From the NCBI GenBank assembly GCA_044220725.1, contig JBGAQN010000038.1, positions 1 to 23,779 on the forward strand: a DNA stretch of 23,779 bases. The letters run 5' to 3'. Below are positions 15,889-23,779 of this stretch, piece by piece (the stretch's first letter is position 1; each line of letters starts with the position of its first letter). Below the pieces are notes generated by a model. That model was not told the origin of the DNA and made no database searches. It saw nothing but the letters and a program-made list of their open reading frames with translations. The stretch comes from Phosphoribacter sp044220725 (lineage in GTDB: Bacteria; Actinomycetota; Actinomycetes; Actinomycetales; Dermatophilaceae). The position numbers and the translations under genes are program-made.

Positions 15889-16628
15889 CCGCGCGCACAG
15901 CTGCTGACAGCCCGGAGACCGTCAGCGCCAAGGGAACGGCCGACTACGACCACTTCGCGGCCGCCTACGCCGAGCAGAACGACAATGGCCTGTTCAACGC
16001 CTGGTACGGGCGTCCCGAGATGCTGCGGCTCGCCGGCGACGTCACTGGTCAGCGAGTCCTCGACGCCGGGTGCGGCCACGGACCGCTCCTCCGTGAGCTA
16101 CGCGCGCGAGGCGCCCACGTCAGTGGGTTCGACCTCAGCCCCGCCATGGTCGCTCTCGCGCGGGAGCAGCTTGGAGACGACATCGACCTCCGTGTCGCGG
16201 ACCTCGCCGACCCGCTGCCCTACCCCGACGGCGAGTTCGACCTCATCGTGATCTCACTCGCGCTGCACTACGTCAAGGACTGGCAGCCCACACTGCGCGA
16301 GCTGCGACGGGTGTTGCGACCTGGCGGTCGCATCGTCCTGGCCATCCTCCACCCCTTCGTTTACGCCTTCTGCTACCAGAACGAGGACTACTTCGCCCTG
16401 ACCCAGTACTCGGAGGACTACGACTTCGGCGGCACCACAGCGGTCATGACCTACTGGCACCGACCCCTGCAAGACGTCTTCGGAGCCTTCATCGAGGCAG
16501 GTCTGGCAATCACCAGTGTCACCGAACCAGCCGCGGTCCCCGAGACCCCCCAAGGGCTCCTTCCCCCGCAGGGACGCCGGTTCATCTGCTTCCTCTTCCT
16601 GGCCCTGGAGAACCCCAAGTCAGCATGA
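15885..16628 (+). CDS. Class I SAM-dependent methyltransferase
   Basis: A 247-residue methyltransferase. Motif I is VLDAGCGHGPLL (about 58-69), the acidic post-I residue is in GFDLSP, motif II lies in FDLIVISLALHYV, and motif III lies in LRRVLRPGGRIVLAI. The fold resembles the UbiE/Methyltransf_11 group acting on small molecules; the substrate is unknown. The start ATG overlaps the stop of the upstream ArsR-like gene by 4 bp. A regulator-methyltransferase pair of this kind may serve resistance or detoxification, which is inference. There is no octamer in either gene, consistent with later acquisition. It converges with glmM, with 62 bp between. Confidence 0.88.
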   Translation: MTARTAADSPETVSAKGTADYDHFAAAYAEQNDNGLFNAWYGRPEMLRLAGDVTGQRVLDAGCGHGPLLRELRARGAHVSGFDLSPAMVALAREQLGDDIDLRVADLADPLPYPDGEFDLIVISLALHYVKDWQPTLRELRRVLRPGGRIVLAILHPFVYAFCYQNEDYFALTQYSEDYDFGGTTAVMTYWHRPLQDVFGAFIEAGLAITSVTEPAAVPETPQGLLPPQGRRFICFLFLALENPKSA

Positions 16629-16690
16629 GACCACCGCCCACGTCCGTCCGCCGCAGATCCACTCCACGCCGATCCGGGTGACGTACCCGC

Positions 16691-18040
16691 TCAGGCGAGC
16701 GCGAGCTCGGCTTTGACGACGTCAGCCAACCGGTTTGCGACCGCCTGGGCCTGCGCCTGGTCGGCCGCCTCGACCATCACCCGCACCAAGGGCTCGGTGC
16801 CCGACTTGCGAAGCAACACCCGCCCAGCCCCAAGGAGCTCGCGCTCGGCATCGGCGACCGCCGCCCGCAACGGGGCGTTGCCCTCCACCGCGTCCTTGTC
16901 GACGTCCTTGACGTTGACCAGGACCTGCGGGAGCCGGGTCATCACGGCAGCGAGGTCGGCCAACGTCCGACCGGTCTGGGCGACCCGCGAGGCGAGCATG
17001 AGGCCTGTCAGCACCCCGTCACCGGTCGTGCCGTGATCGAGGAAGATGACGTGTCCGGACTGCTCGCCGCCGAGGGAGTACCCGCCGGCCTTCATATCCT
17101 CCAGCACGTAGCGGTCGCCCACCCCGGCCTGGCGGACGACGATCCCCTCGCGGTCCATGGCCTGCAACATCCCCAGGTTGCTCATCACCGTGGCGACCAC
17201 CGTGTCCTGCGCGAGCGCGCCGCGCTCCCGCAGAGCCAACGCGAGGATGCACATGATCTGGTCGCCGTCGATGATCTCGCCGCGTGCGTCGACGGCCAGG
17301 CACCGGTCGGCGTCGCCGTCATGAGCGATCCCGAGCTGGGCGCCGTTCTCGACGACGGCCCGCTGCAGCCGGGCCAGGTGGGTCGAGCCATAGCCAGCAT
17401 TGATGTTCTCGCCGTTCGGTGCCGCTCCGATGACCGTGACGTAGGCCCCCGCCTCGCGGAACGCCCACGGCGACACGCCCGACGCCGCCCCGTGGGCCGC
17501 GTCGACGACGACGTGCAGGCCCTCGAGGCGGTGCGGAAGGATCGTCAGGAGGTGGCGCACGTAGCGGGTGCCCCCGTCCTCGAGGCGCCGGATCCGCCCG
17601 ACGGCTGCCCCGGTCGGGCGCTCCCACGGCTCCTGCATCCGCGCCTCGATGGCATCCTCGACCGCGTCGTCGAGCTTGTGCCCGCCGCGGGCGAAGAACT
17701 TGATCCCGTTGTCGGGCATCGGGTTGTGCGAGGCGGACAGCATGACACCCAGGTCGGCGCCGAGGTCCGCGGTGAGGAACGCGATGGCCGGTGTCGGGAG
17801 CATCCCGGCGTCCATGACGTCGACGCCGGCGGAGGCCAGACCGGCCATGACCGCGGCCGACAGGAACTCCCCGGAGGCCCGCCCGTCGGTGCCGACGACC
17901 GCGAACGGGCGATGGCCGGCGAACTCACCGGCGTCACCCAGAACGTGCGCGGCGGCGACCGCCAGGTCCAGGGCCAGCTCTGCGGTGATGTCCTGGTTGG
18001 CCAGGCCGCGGACCCCATCGGTCCCAAACAGACGTGACAC
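16691..18040 (-). CDS. glmM: Phosphoglucosamine mutase
   Basis: Converts glucosamine-6-phosphate to glucosamine-1-phosphate for UDP-GlcNAc and peptidoglycan synthesis. The 449-residue protein has all alpha-D-phosphohexomutase motifs: the N-terminal RLFGTDGVRG, the phosphoserine loop SASHNPMPDNG, the magnesium-binding DGDADR, and the C-terminal phosphate-binding RKSGTEPLVRVMVE. GTG 18040 has AGGAAG 5 nt upstream. It lies downstream of rplM-rpsI in the same direction, a conserved order in actinobacteria, with a terminator hairpin (18157-18190) and an octamer pair in between. Confidence 0.96.
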   Translation of the reverse strand: MSRLFGTDGVRGLANQDITAELALDLAVAAAHVLGDAGEFAGHRPFAVVGTDGRASGEFLSAAVMAGLASAGVDVMDAGMLPTPAIAFLTADLGADLGVMLSASHNPMPDNGIKFFARGGHKLDDAVEDAIEARMQEPWERPTGAAVGRIRRLEDGGTRYVRHLLTILPHRLEGLHVVVDAAHGAASGVSPWAFREAGAYVTVIGAAPNGENINAGYGSTHLARLQRAVVENGAQLGIAHDGDADRCLAVDARGEIIDGDQIMCILALALRERGALAQDTVVATVMSNLGMLQAMDREGIVVRQAGVGDRYVLEDMKAGGYSLGGEQSGHVIFLDHGTTGDGVLTGLMLASRVAQTGRTLADLAAVMTRLPQVLVNVKDVDKDAVEGNAPLRAAVADAERELLGAGRVLLRKSGTEPLVRVMVEAADQAQAQAVANRLADVVKAELALA

Positions 18041-18065
18041 GTGTGCTTCCTTCCACCAGCCGTGC

Positions 18066-18101
18066 GGTATGCCGCGTGGTCGGGTGCGCGGGCGGCATAC
18101 C
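18066..18101. repeat. Inverted octamer pair upstream of glmM
   Basis: ggtatgccgc (18066-18075) and gcggcatacc (18092-18101) form a 10-bp stem with a 16-nt loop in the leader region of glmM, 26 bp before its start. It could affect glmM translation or end read-through from rpsI. Confidence 0.5.
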
Positions 18102-18156
18102 CGCAGCAACCTACTCCTCCGCAAAGCTGCCGCAGAGGTCCAGACGTGAGACGCGC

Positions 18157-18190
18157 GACGGGCGGCCCAGGTTGCCCCGGGCCGCCCGTC
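18157..18190 (-). terminator. Hairpin terminator after rpsI
   Basis: Arms 18157-18168 and 18179-18190 form a perfect 12-bp GC-rich stem with a 10-nt loop, 19 bp beyond the rpsI stop codon. No U-run follows, as is common in this group. Confidence 0.65.
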
Positions 18191-18209
18191 GGCGGTCACC
18201 TGCGTGACA

Positions 18210-18713
18210 TCAACGCTTGCTGTACTGAGGCGCCTTGCGGGCCTTCTTGAGACCGGCCTTCTTGCGCTCGGGAACGCGAGCGTCCCGGGTGAGGAAGCCG
18301 GCCTTCTTCAGCGCCGGGCGGTTGAGCTCCTCGTCGACCCCGTTGAGGGCGCGGGCGACACCGAGGCGGACCGCACCGGCCTGGCCCGAGGGGCCACCGC
18401 CGTGGACGCGCACGAGGACGTCGTAGGCGCCGTCGAGCTCGAGGATCTTCAGCGGCTCGTTGACCAGCTGCTGGTGGACCTTGTTGGGGAAGTACGAGTC
18501 CAGCGTGCGGCCGTTGATGGTCCACTCGCCGGTGCCGGGAACGATCCGGACCCGGGCGATGGCCTGCTTGCGCCGGCCGGTCGCCCCGCCCGGGGCGGAG
18601 GCCGTCGGCTTGCGCACGGGGGCGCCGGCCGGGGTGGTCTGGGACTCGGTGGTGTATTCGGAGAGCTCGGGCTCGTCGACGTCGAGCTCGATGTCCGTGG
18701 TCATGTCAGCCAT
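18210..18713 (-). CDS. rpsI: 30S ribosomal protein S9
   Basis: A 167-residue S9. The conserved body begins at ATGRRKQAIARVRIVPG (about 44-60), and the ending KKARKAPQYSKR is the classic S9 tail whose terminal Arg reaches the P-site tRNA. An acidic N-terminal extension of about 40 residues (MADMTTDIELDVDEPELS) is usual in actinobacteria. ATG 18713 overlaps the rplM stop codon (TAATG), so translation is coupled. ATG 18704 is an alternative start. Confidence 0.96.
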   Translation of the reverse strand: MADMTTDIELDVDEPELSEYTTESQTTPAGAPVRKPTASAPGGATGRRKQAIARVRIVPGTGEWTINGRTLDSYFPNKVHQQLVNEPLKILELDGAYDVLVRVHGGGPSGQAGAVRLGVARALNGVDEELNRPALKKAGFLTRDARVPERKKAGLKKARKAPQYSKR

Positions 18714-19156
18714 TACTGGGCCACCTGCGTGATCTCGAAGGGCACGGGCTTCTGTGCCGCGTGGGGGTGGGCGTCGCCGGTGTAGACCTTCAGCTTGGCC
18801 AGCTGCTGGCGAGCGAGGGAGTTCTTGGGGAGCATGCCGCGGACGGCCTTCTCGATGGCCCGACGGGGGTCCCTGTCGAGCAGCTCGGCGTAGGTCAGCG
18901 ACGACAGACCGCCCGGGAAGCCCGAGTGGCGGTAGGCCCGCTTGAGCTGGGCCTTGTTGCCGGTGAGGGCGACCTTCTCGGCGTTGATGATGATGACGAA
19001 GTCACCGGTGTCGACGTGCGGCGCGAAGGTCGGCTTGTGCTTGCCGCGCAGCAGCACGGCGGTCTGGCTGGCCAGCCGACCGAGCACGACGTCCGTCGCG
19101 TCGATGACGTGCCAGGCGCGGGTGACCTCGCCGGGCTTGGGGGTGTAGGTGCGCAT
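18713..19156 (-). CDS. rplM: 50S ribosomal protein L13
   Basis: A 147-residue L13 of standard length. It begins MRTYTPKPGEVTRAWHVIDA and carries VLGRLASQTAVLLRGKHKP, GDFVIIINAEKVALTGNK and RAIEKAVRGMLPKNSLARQQL. ATG 19156 has GGAAAG 8 nt upstream; GTG at 19165 would place the ribosome site too close. It is first gene of the rplM-rpsI operon, with a long leader carrying one octamer near each end. Confidence 0.96.
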   Translation of the reverse strand: MRTYTPKPGEVTRAWHVIDATDVVLGRLASQTAVLLRGKHKPTFAPHVDTGDFVIIINAEKVALTGNKAQLKRAYRHSGFPGGLSSLTYAELLDRDPRRAIEKAVRGMLPKNSLARQQLAKLKVYTGDAHPHAAQKPVPFEITQVAQ

Positions 19157-19326
19157 GTGCGTCACTTTCCGTTTCGGGTTCACAGCTCTCGGGTATGCCG
19201 TGCCCCCGGCACCCGTGGTCAACGCCCTGTGCGGGGGTGGTCCAGAAGGTGTGGGTGGCCGCGCGGCATACCGCCACGCGTGGCACAACAGTCCTCAAGT
19301 CTACGCGTCTCTGTGGGAGCACCCAA
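19157..19326 (-). promoter_or_regulatory. rplM-rpsI promoter and leader
   Basis: TTGGGT (19326-19321) and TAGACT (19303-19298) with a 17-nt spacer form a good promoter on the minus strand, giving a leader of about 135 nt. Octamers at 19193-19200 and 19264-19271 face each other as an inverted pair within the leader. An L13-type autoregulatory structure is possible but was not demonstrated here. Confidence 0.5.
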
Positions 19327-19387
19327 CTCGCCGACAAATGCCCGCTGACCTGCGGCGATGGACGTTCGGGTGGGGCCCGACCGGCCA

Positions 19388-19408
19388 TATGCAAAGACTG
19401 TATGCAAA
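19388..19408 (+). promoter_or_regulatory. Direct repeats TATGCAAA before the second ArsR-like gene
   Basis: TATGCAAA occurs at 19388-19395 and 19401-19408, a 13-bp period, just upstream of the chosen start. The A/T-rich character stands out in this region. It is a possible operator for the following regulator. Confidence 0.4.
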
Positions 19409-19418
19409 ACTTCTGTGC

Positions 19419-20039
19419 ATGCTCGGCTTCGCACCGCTCACCCCGGACCAGATCCGCGTCCTGGCCCACCCGCTGCGCTCGCGCCTGGTCGAACGGCTGC
19501 GCACGCGGGGGCCGGCGACCGCCACCAAGCTGGCGAAGGAGCTCGACACCAACTCGGGAGCCACGAGCTATCACCTGCGACGGCTCGCGGCATACGGGCT
19601 GGTGCAGCCGTCGGGAGGCGGGCGAGGGCGGGAGCGCCGCTGGGAGGCGAGCGCGCGACGGCATACCGTCCCGTCGGCGGGCGTCAGCGGGACCGAGGCG
19701 GGGGCGGGCGGACAGACTGCGGCAGCCCGCGGCGCCGACCCGGACACCGAATCGAGCCTGGACTGGCTGGACCGCGACTACGTGCGGCACTTCGCGGAGA
19801 AGGCCGAGCTCTGGCTCGACGCCGCACCCGAATGGCCGGAGCCCTGGACCGAGCCATGCGGCCTCCGCGACGGCATGGTCCTGGTCACTGCGCCACAGCT
19901 GGCCGACTTGCGCGCCGAGCTGGACGGCGTCCTCGCGCGTTATCGGCGGGTCGGGCAGGGCAACCCCAAGGCCAAACGGGTCGCGGTCTATACCTCCTGC
20001 CAGCCGCTCGACCTGGACTCCCCGCCCCTCACCCGCTGA
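19419..20039 (+). CDS. ArsR-like winged-helix transcriptional regulator (second copy)
   Basis: A 206-residue regulator with a winged helix-turn-helix at about 10-70 (VLAHPLRSRLVERLRTRGPATATKLAKEL, then SYHLRRLAAYGLVQ). A low-complexity linker and a C-terminal helical region (TAPQLADLRAELDGVLARYRR) follow. Its layout matches the regulator at 15235 (HPLR, HLR.LA.YGL, L...EL), so both belong to one family. ATG 19419 is chosen because TATGCAAA repeats lie upstream; ATG 19389 is possible. It is divergent from rplM and converges with the ABC-F/MFS operon, which it might regulate (inference). Octamers are present at 19588 and 19659. Confidence 0.83.
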   Translation: MLGFAPLTPDQIRVLAHPLRSRLVERLRTRGPATATKLAKELDTNSGATSYHLRRLAAYGLVQPSGGGRGRERRWEASARRHTVPSAGVSGTEAGAGGQTAAARGADPDTESSLDWLDRDYVRHFAEKAELWLDAAPEWPEPWTEPCGLRDGMVLVTAPQLADLRAELDGVLARYRRVGQGNPKAKRVAVYTSCQPLDLDSPPLTR

Positions 20040-20059
20040 ACGACGGTCCCCACCGCCGC

Positions 20060-21742
20060 TCAGCGGGCTCGCTGGACCCGACCTTCGTCCCACACCGGCT
20101 CGACGGACTCCACGACGCGTCCGTCGGCCCGGAAGACCAGGAACCGGTCGAACCCGCGAGCGAACCACCGGTCGTGCGTCACCGCGACGACCGTCCCCTC
20201 GAAGGCGTCCAGGGCTGCCTCCAACGCCTCGGCCGAGTCGAGGTCAAGGTTGTCGGTCGGCTCGTCGAGCAACAGCAGCGTGGCCCCTGACAGCTCGAGC
20301 AGCAGGATCTGGAACCGCGCCTGCTGCCCGCCGGAGAGCGACTCGAAGGTCTGCTCGGCCGCCTTGGCCAAGCCGTATCGGTCGAGCACCTTGGCCGCCT
20401 CCTCGCGACCGCGGCCGTCCCGGTGCTCGTCCCCACGGTGCAGGATCTCGGCGAGGGTCCGTCCCAGCAACGCCGGCTGGTGGTGGGTCTGGGCGAACCA
20501 GCCCGGCCGCACCCGGGCGCCCAACCGCGCAGATCCGGTATGCCGCACCGGTTCCGGCCGGGTGTCCCCCACGGGACGGTGCTCGACATCCGGGTCGGAG
20601 CCGCCGCACGCGAGCAGCCGCAGGAAGTGTGACTTGCCGGACCCGTTGGAGCCCAGGACCGCCAGCCGCTCGCCGAACCAGATCTCGGCGTCGAAGGGCG
20701 ACATGAGCCCGGTGAGCTCCAGCTGGTCACAGACGATGGCCCGTTTCGCCGTCCGGCCACCGGTCAGGCGCATCCGCAGCCGCTGGGTGACCGGCACCGC
20801 CTCCGGTGGCCCGGCCTCGACGAACCGCCGCAACCGGGTCTCCGCTGCCTGCAGTTTGGGCGCCATGTCGGAGTTGTATGCCGCCTTCTGCCGGTACATG
20901 ACGACCAGGGCCTTGAGCTTGGCGTGCTCCTCATCCCAGCGGCGCCGCAGCTCCTCCAGCCGGGAGTTGCGGTCTTCCCGCGCGGCGGCATACGTGCCGA
21001 ACGGTCCGGGGTGAACCCAGAGGGTGGAGCCGGCAGCGCCCGGCTCCAAGGTGGCGACTCGGGTGGCGACCCGAGCCAGCAGCTCCCGGTCGTGCGAGAT
21101 GAACAGCACGGTCTTGGGCGACTCGATGAGGGCGTCCTCGAGCCAGCGCTTGCCGGGCACGTCGAGGTAGTTGTCCGGTTCGTCGAGCAGCAGCACCTCC
21201 TCCGGTCCGCGCAGCAGCGCCTCGAGCACGACCCGCTTCTGCTCGCCCCCGGACAACGTCGAGACCGCCCGCCATTGGGCCTTCTCATAGGGCACCCCCA
21301 GGGCAGCGACAGTGCAGGTGTCCCAGAGTGTCTCGGCCTCATAGCCGCCGGCATCGCCCCAGTCGACCAGGGCCTGGGCGTAGGCGAGCTGATCGCGCTC
21401 GGTGTCGTGCTCCATGATCGCCAGCTCGGTGCGGTCGATCTCGGCGGCCCCCGCTCGGATCTTGTCCGAGGCCACGGACAGCAGCAGGTCACGCACCGTC
21501 GAGTCGTCGCGCACCGAGCCGATGAACTGCCGCATGATCCCGAGGCCGCCGGACCGGGTCACCGCGCCGGAGTGGGCGGCGAGATCTGCGCTGATGATCC
21601 GGGAGAGGGTCGTTTTGCCCGACCCGTTGGGGCCGACCAGCGCGATCCGGGCACCTTCGCCGACGCGCAGGCTCACCTCCCGCAGCAACGGTCGCCCGTC
21701 TGGGAGGTCGAAGCTCACCTGGTTGACATCGACATGGCCCAC
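20060..21742 (-). CDS. ABC-F family ATP-binding protein
   Basis: A 560-residue protein with two ATP-binding cassettes and no membrane domain, typical of ABC-F factors that act at the ribosome. Cassette 1 has GPNGSGKTT, signature LSGGEQKRVVLEALL and LLLDEPDNYLD. A charged linker helix region (REDRNSRLEELRRRWDEEH) follows. Cassette 2 has GSNGSGKS, LSGGQQARFQ and LLLDEPTDNLD. The dipeptide EP after Walker B and the THDRWF switch are intact. Whether it protects from antibiotics or is a housekeeping translation factor cannot be settled. GTG 21742 is the best start, since longer frames overlap the MFS gene. It lies 34 bp behind the MFS exporter on the same strand, so the two probably form an operon. 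Confidence 0.9.
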   Translation of the reverse strand: MGHVDVNQVSFDLPDGRPLLREVSLRVGEGARIALVGPNGSGKTTLSRIISADLAAHSGAVTRSGGLGIMRQFIGSVRDDSTVRDLLLSVASDKIRAGAAEIDRTELAIMEHDTERDQLAYAQALVDWGDAGGYEAETLWDTCTVAALGVPYEKAQWRAVSTLSGGEQKRVVLEALLRGPEEVLLLDEPDNYLDVPGKRWLEDALIESPKTVLFISHDRELLARVATRVATLEPGAAGSTLWVHPGPFGTYAAAREDRNSRLEELRRRWDEEHAKLKALVVMYRQKAAYNSDMAPKLQAAETRLRRFVEAGPPEAVPVTQRLRMRLTGGRTAKRAIVCDQLELTGLMSPFDAEIWFGERLAVLGSNGSGKSHFLRLLACGGSDPDVEHRPVGDTRPEPVRHTGSARLGARVRPGWFAQTHHQPALLGRTLAEILHRGDEHRDGRGREEAAKVLDRYGLAKAAEQTFESLSGGQQARFQILLLELSGATLLLLDEPTDNLDLDSAEALEAALDAFEGTVVAVTHDRWFARGFDRFLVFRADGRVVESVEPVWDEGRVQRAR

Positions 21743-21776
21743 GAGAGGGCAGTCTCCCGTATGCCGCGCCCTCGGG

Positions 21777-23153
21777 TCACGCGGGTTGTTCGGCGGTCTC
21801 GCTGGGCGGTGCCGTGGCATAGGCCCGAGACAGGAGCCGATAGGGCGGCGACACGAAGGCGATGACGACGGCAACCAGCATGATCGCCCCGGCGATCACG
21901 AAGACCAGGGCGATGCCGCGCGCCTCCCCGTCCCCTAGCAACCACTCGAACTGGGCTCGGCCGGCCTCGGAGTCGATGTAGGGGATCAGCCAGAACTGCG
22001 CAACCGGGCCGATGAGGAACGCAGAGATGGGGCTGGCCGCAACCTCGACGCTCTGGGCAAACCCGAACACCCGCCCCTGCGTCCGGAAGGGGACCACCCG
22101 CTGCAAGATGGTCTGTTCGGCCGCCTCGGCAACCGGAATGAGGCACATGTAGAGCAGGATGCCGCCGGCATACAACCACCAAAACTCACGAATCGTGAAG
22201 AGCATCCCGACGAGGGCTACGACGACGTTGGCCAGCAGCAGCGACCGCAGTGGCCTCTCGCCGAGCCCGAACTTAGCCACCCAAGCTCCGCCGATGATGA
22301 AGCCCACGCTGGTCACGCCCAGGACGATCCCCCAGGCCTGCACCGAGAAGAGGGTCAGGCCATAGGGGTCCATGAGTGCCATGAAGACCCCACCAACGAG
22401 GTTGTTGAACGTCGCGAAGAAGATCAACGCGAGCAGGCCCGGCACGGCACGGATCGCCATCCAGGCTCCCCGCAACTCCAAGTGTTTGTGGACCCCGCCT
22501 TCTGGGCGATCGGGGGCCTCCTCGGGGATCGACACGGTGAGCAGGTGGCCGATGGCCACCGCGGTCAGCGCGATCGAGATCGCCAAGGTCCAGCCCATCC
22601 CCAGCAGGCCGATGGCCAGGCCGCTGAAGACACTGGTCACCATGAACGCCACCCCCTGCACCGCGCCAACCATGCCGTTGGCTTTGTCTCGTTCCTCAGC
22701 CGGGACCAGCAAGGTCACGGTCGTGGACAAGGCGATGTTGCGCATGCTCTCGACGACCGCGCCGACGAGGATGACCAGGACAAACGCCCAGAAGGCCGGG
22801 CCGTTCCAGTCCACGAGCGTGCGTTCGGGAAAGACGAGATAGAGGACACCCGCGACGGCGAAAGCCAGCACCGTGACGAGGCTGGATCCGAGCATCACCC
22901 GCTTCTTGAGGTGCCGGTCCACGAGGGTGCCGAACACCGTCCCGAAGACGGCGATGAGCAGCATGAACGACCCGCCGATGATGGACGTCGCCAGAACTGA
23001 CCGAGTTTCGAGGTAGGCCCAGAAGGTCAACGCGAACCAGAGGAAGCTTGTCGTCACGTTGGCCACGAGGGTGTTGACCAAGACCATGCGGAAGGCGCGC
23101 ACGGTCGTTGGCCCGCGCTCGACGCCGGGCGGTAGCAAGGCATTTTCGTTCAT
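21777..23153 (-). CDS. MFS family exporter
   Basis: A 458-residue major facilitator of the MFS_3-like drug exporter type with about 12 hydrophobic segments. The loop 2-3 motif is GTVFGTLVDRHLKKRVML (about 74-91), matching the GxLxDRxxRR pattern of the superfamily. The substrate is unknown. ATG 23153 lies 6 nt after a TAGGGT -10 box (23165-23160), suggesting a leaderless transcript. It is upstream of the ABC-F gene, which adds to the case for a resistance-type operon. Confidence 0.9.
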   Translation of the reverse strand: MNENALLPPGVERGPTTVRAFRMVLVNTLVANVTTSFLWFALTFWAYLETRSVLATSIIGGSFMLLIAVFGTVFGTLVDRHLKKRVMLGSSLVTVLAFAVAGVLYLVFPERTLVDWNGPAFWAFVLVILVGAVVESMRNIALSTTVTLLVPAEERDKANGMVGAVQGVAFMVTSVFSGLAIGLLGMGWTLAISIALTAVAIGHLLTVSIPEEAPDRPEGGVHKHLELRGAWMAIRAVPGLLALIFFATFNNLVGGVFMALMDPYGLTLFSVQAWGIVLGVTSVGFIIGGAWVAKFGLGERPLRSLLLANVVVALVGMLFTIREFWWLYAGGILLYMCLIPVAEAAEQTILQRVVPFRTQGRVFGFAQSVEVAASPISAFLIGPVAQFWLIPYIDSEAGRAQFEWLLGDGEARGIALVFVIAGAIMLVAVVIAFVSPPYRLLSRAYATAPPSETAEQPA

Positions 23154-23159
23154 CAGGTC

Positions 23160-23165
23160 ACCCTA
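23160..23165 (-). promoter_or_regulatory. -10 box of the MFS/ABC-F operon
   Basis: TAGGGT fits TANNNT and ends 6 nt before the ATG, as at the two ATPase genes. No clear -35 is visible. Confidence 0.4.
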
Positions 23166-23250
23166 ACCGCGACCTCTGACAGGCCCCGACTCGTTGTCGC
23201 CGCGACCCCCAACCCTGGGCGAATGCGCAGTCACCCCGCGTCGGCCGACT

Positions 23251-23779
23251 ATGCCCGTCACCTCACCCGTGTCGGCGTGGCCCTCGACGACCGCAGCGGC
23301 AGCCGCAGTGGCCGGCCCACAGCGCTGTCTGCTCACGGCATACAACCTCGTCGAGGAGGTGTCGCTGCGGTGGCTCGCGCAGGTGTGCGGCCTGGACCCC
23401 GACCGGATGAAGGGGATCTACTCCAGCGGCAGCGCCGTTCGTGAAATCCGCGTCGACGACCGCCAACGTCTGGACGTGGCGGCCCTCGCCGAACGACTCA
23501 CCGCCGACCGCGCGGCGGGCGTCGTCCCGATCGCGGTCGTGGCCAACCTCGCGGCATACCTCGCGAGGCTGACCCACGAGCACCCCCGCCTGGAAGTGCT
23601 CGCCGAACCGACGCTGTCGATCACGTGCTTCCGGTATGCCGCGCCCGGCGCTTTCCCGGCCGAGGCCGACGCCCTCACGGCGGCGGTCTATCGGGAGTTG
23701 GTGCGAACCACCCCATTCGTGCCGAGCACGACCCGGGTCGCCGGCGCCTTGGCGATCCGGCCATGCTTCACCAACCCCC
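23251..23779 (+). pseudogene. Decayed group II PLP-dependent decarboxylase (runs off window end)
   Basis: The frame beginning near ATG 23251 stays open to the edge and reads as disjoint pieces of the aromatic-L-amino-acid/diaminobutyrate decarboxylase family. These are VEEVSLRWLAQVCGLDP and IYSSGSA from before the PLP site, REIRVDDRQRLDVAALAERL and VVPIAVVAN from the middle, and LEVLAEPTLSITCFRY then RVAGALAIRPCFTNP from the C-terminus. The blocks that carry the stacking His, the HVDAA segment and the Schiff-base HKW lysine are absent, each gap being in frame. The protein could not bind PLP normally, so I call it a pseudogene. The N-terminus in this frame (PVTSPVSAWPST) is unlike the family. 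Three octamers are in it. Confidence 0.55.

Overview
The window is high-GC DNA with actinobacterial gene content and order. The set ychF, rmuC, ispH, xseA, xseB, a DUF4245 protein and fumarase resembles the Mycobacterium tuberculosis Rv1098c-Rv1112 neighbourhood, and rplM-rpsI-glmM is also a typical actinobacterial order. Promoter-like TANNNT boxes 6-9 nt upstream of start codons with no Shine-Dalgarno suggest frequent leaderless transcription. A member of the Micrococcales, perhaps the Intrasporangiaceae/Dermatophilaceae group, is my best guess, but that is inference.

Layout. Positions 1-3300 are an accessory segment behind the 3' end of ychF: two paralogous AAA/DUF4143 ATPases in tandem on the minus strand. 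Each is driven by a promoter buried in 15-bp direct repeats spaced 23 bp apart, and each is followed by a short sequence reading like the C-terminus of a YchF protein. Positions 3307-15089 are core metabolism and repair: ychF, a TesB-like thioesterase, a YgjV-GNAT membrane protein, rmuC, ispH, a PaaI-type thioesterase, xseA/xseB (exonuclease VII), a DUF4245 protein, a PfkB sugar kinase, class I fumarase and a beta-carbonic anhydrase. Positions 15122-16628 hold a probable self-contained unit, an ArsR-like regulator translationally coupled to a methyltransferase, behind a palindromic operator. Positions 16691-19156 are glmM, rpsI and rplM. Positions 19388-23153 hold a second ArsR-like regulator and an operon of an MFS exporter followed by an ABC-F protein. 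The window ends in what looks like a decayed PLP-dependent decarboxylase.

The most striking global feature is the octamer CGGCATAC (complement GTATGCCG). I count 41 copies between 3859 and 23641, where about one is expected by chance at this base composition. It occurs in both orientations and in several reading frames. It forms inverted pairs that make hairpins (after the carbonic anhydrase gene, at the xseA and ispH starts, between glmM and rpsI), and it supplies the TAC of probable -10 boxes. It is absent from the ATPase segment (1-3858) and from 15119-18066. It looks like a HIP1- or DNA-uptake-sequence-like genome-wide element and, with the ATPase cassettes at ychF, is the best candidate here for something undescribed.
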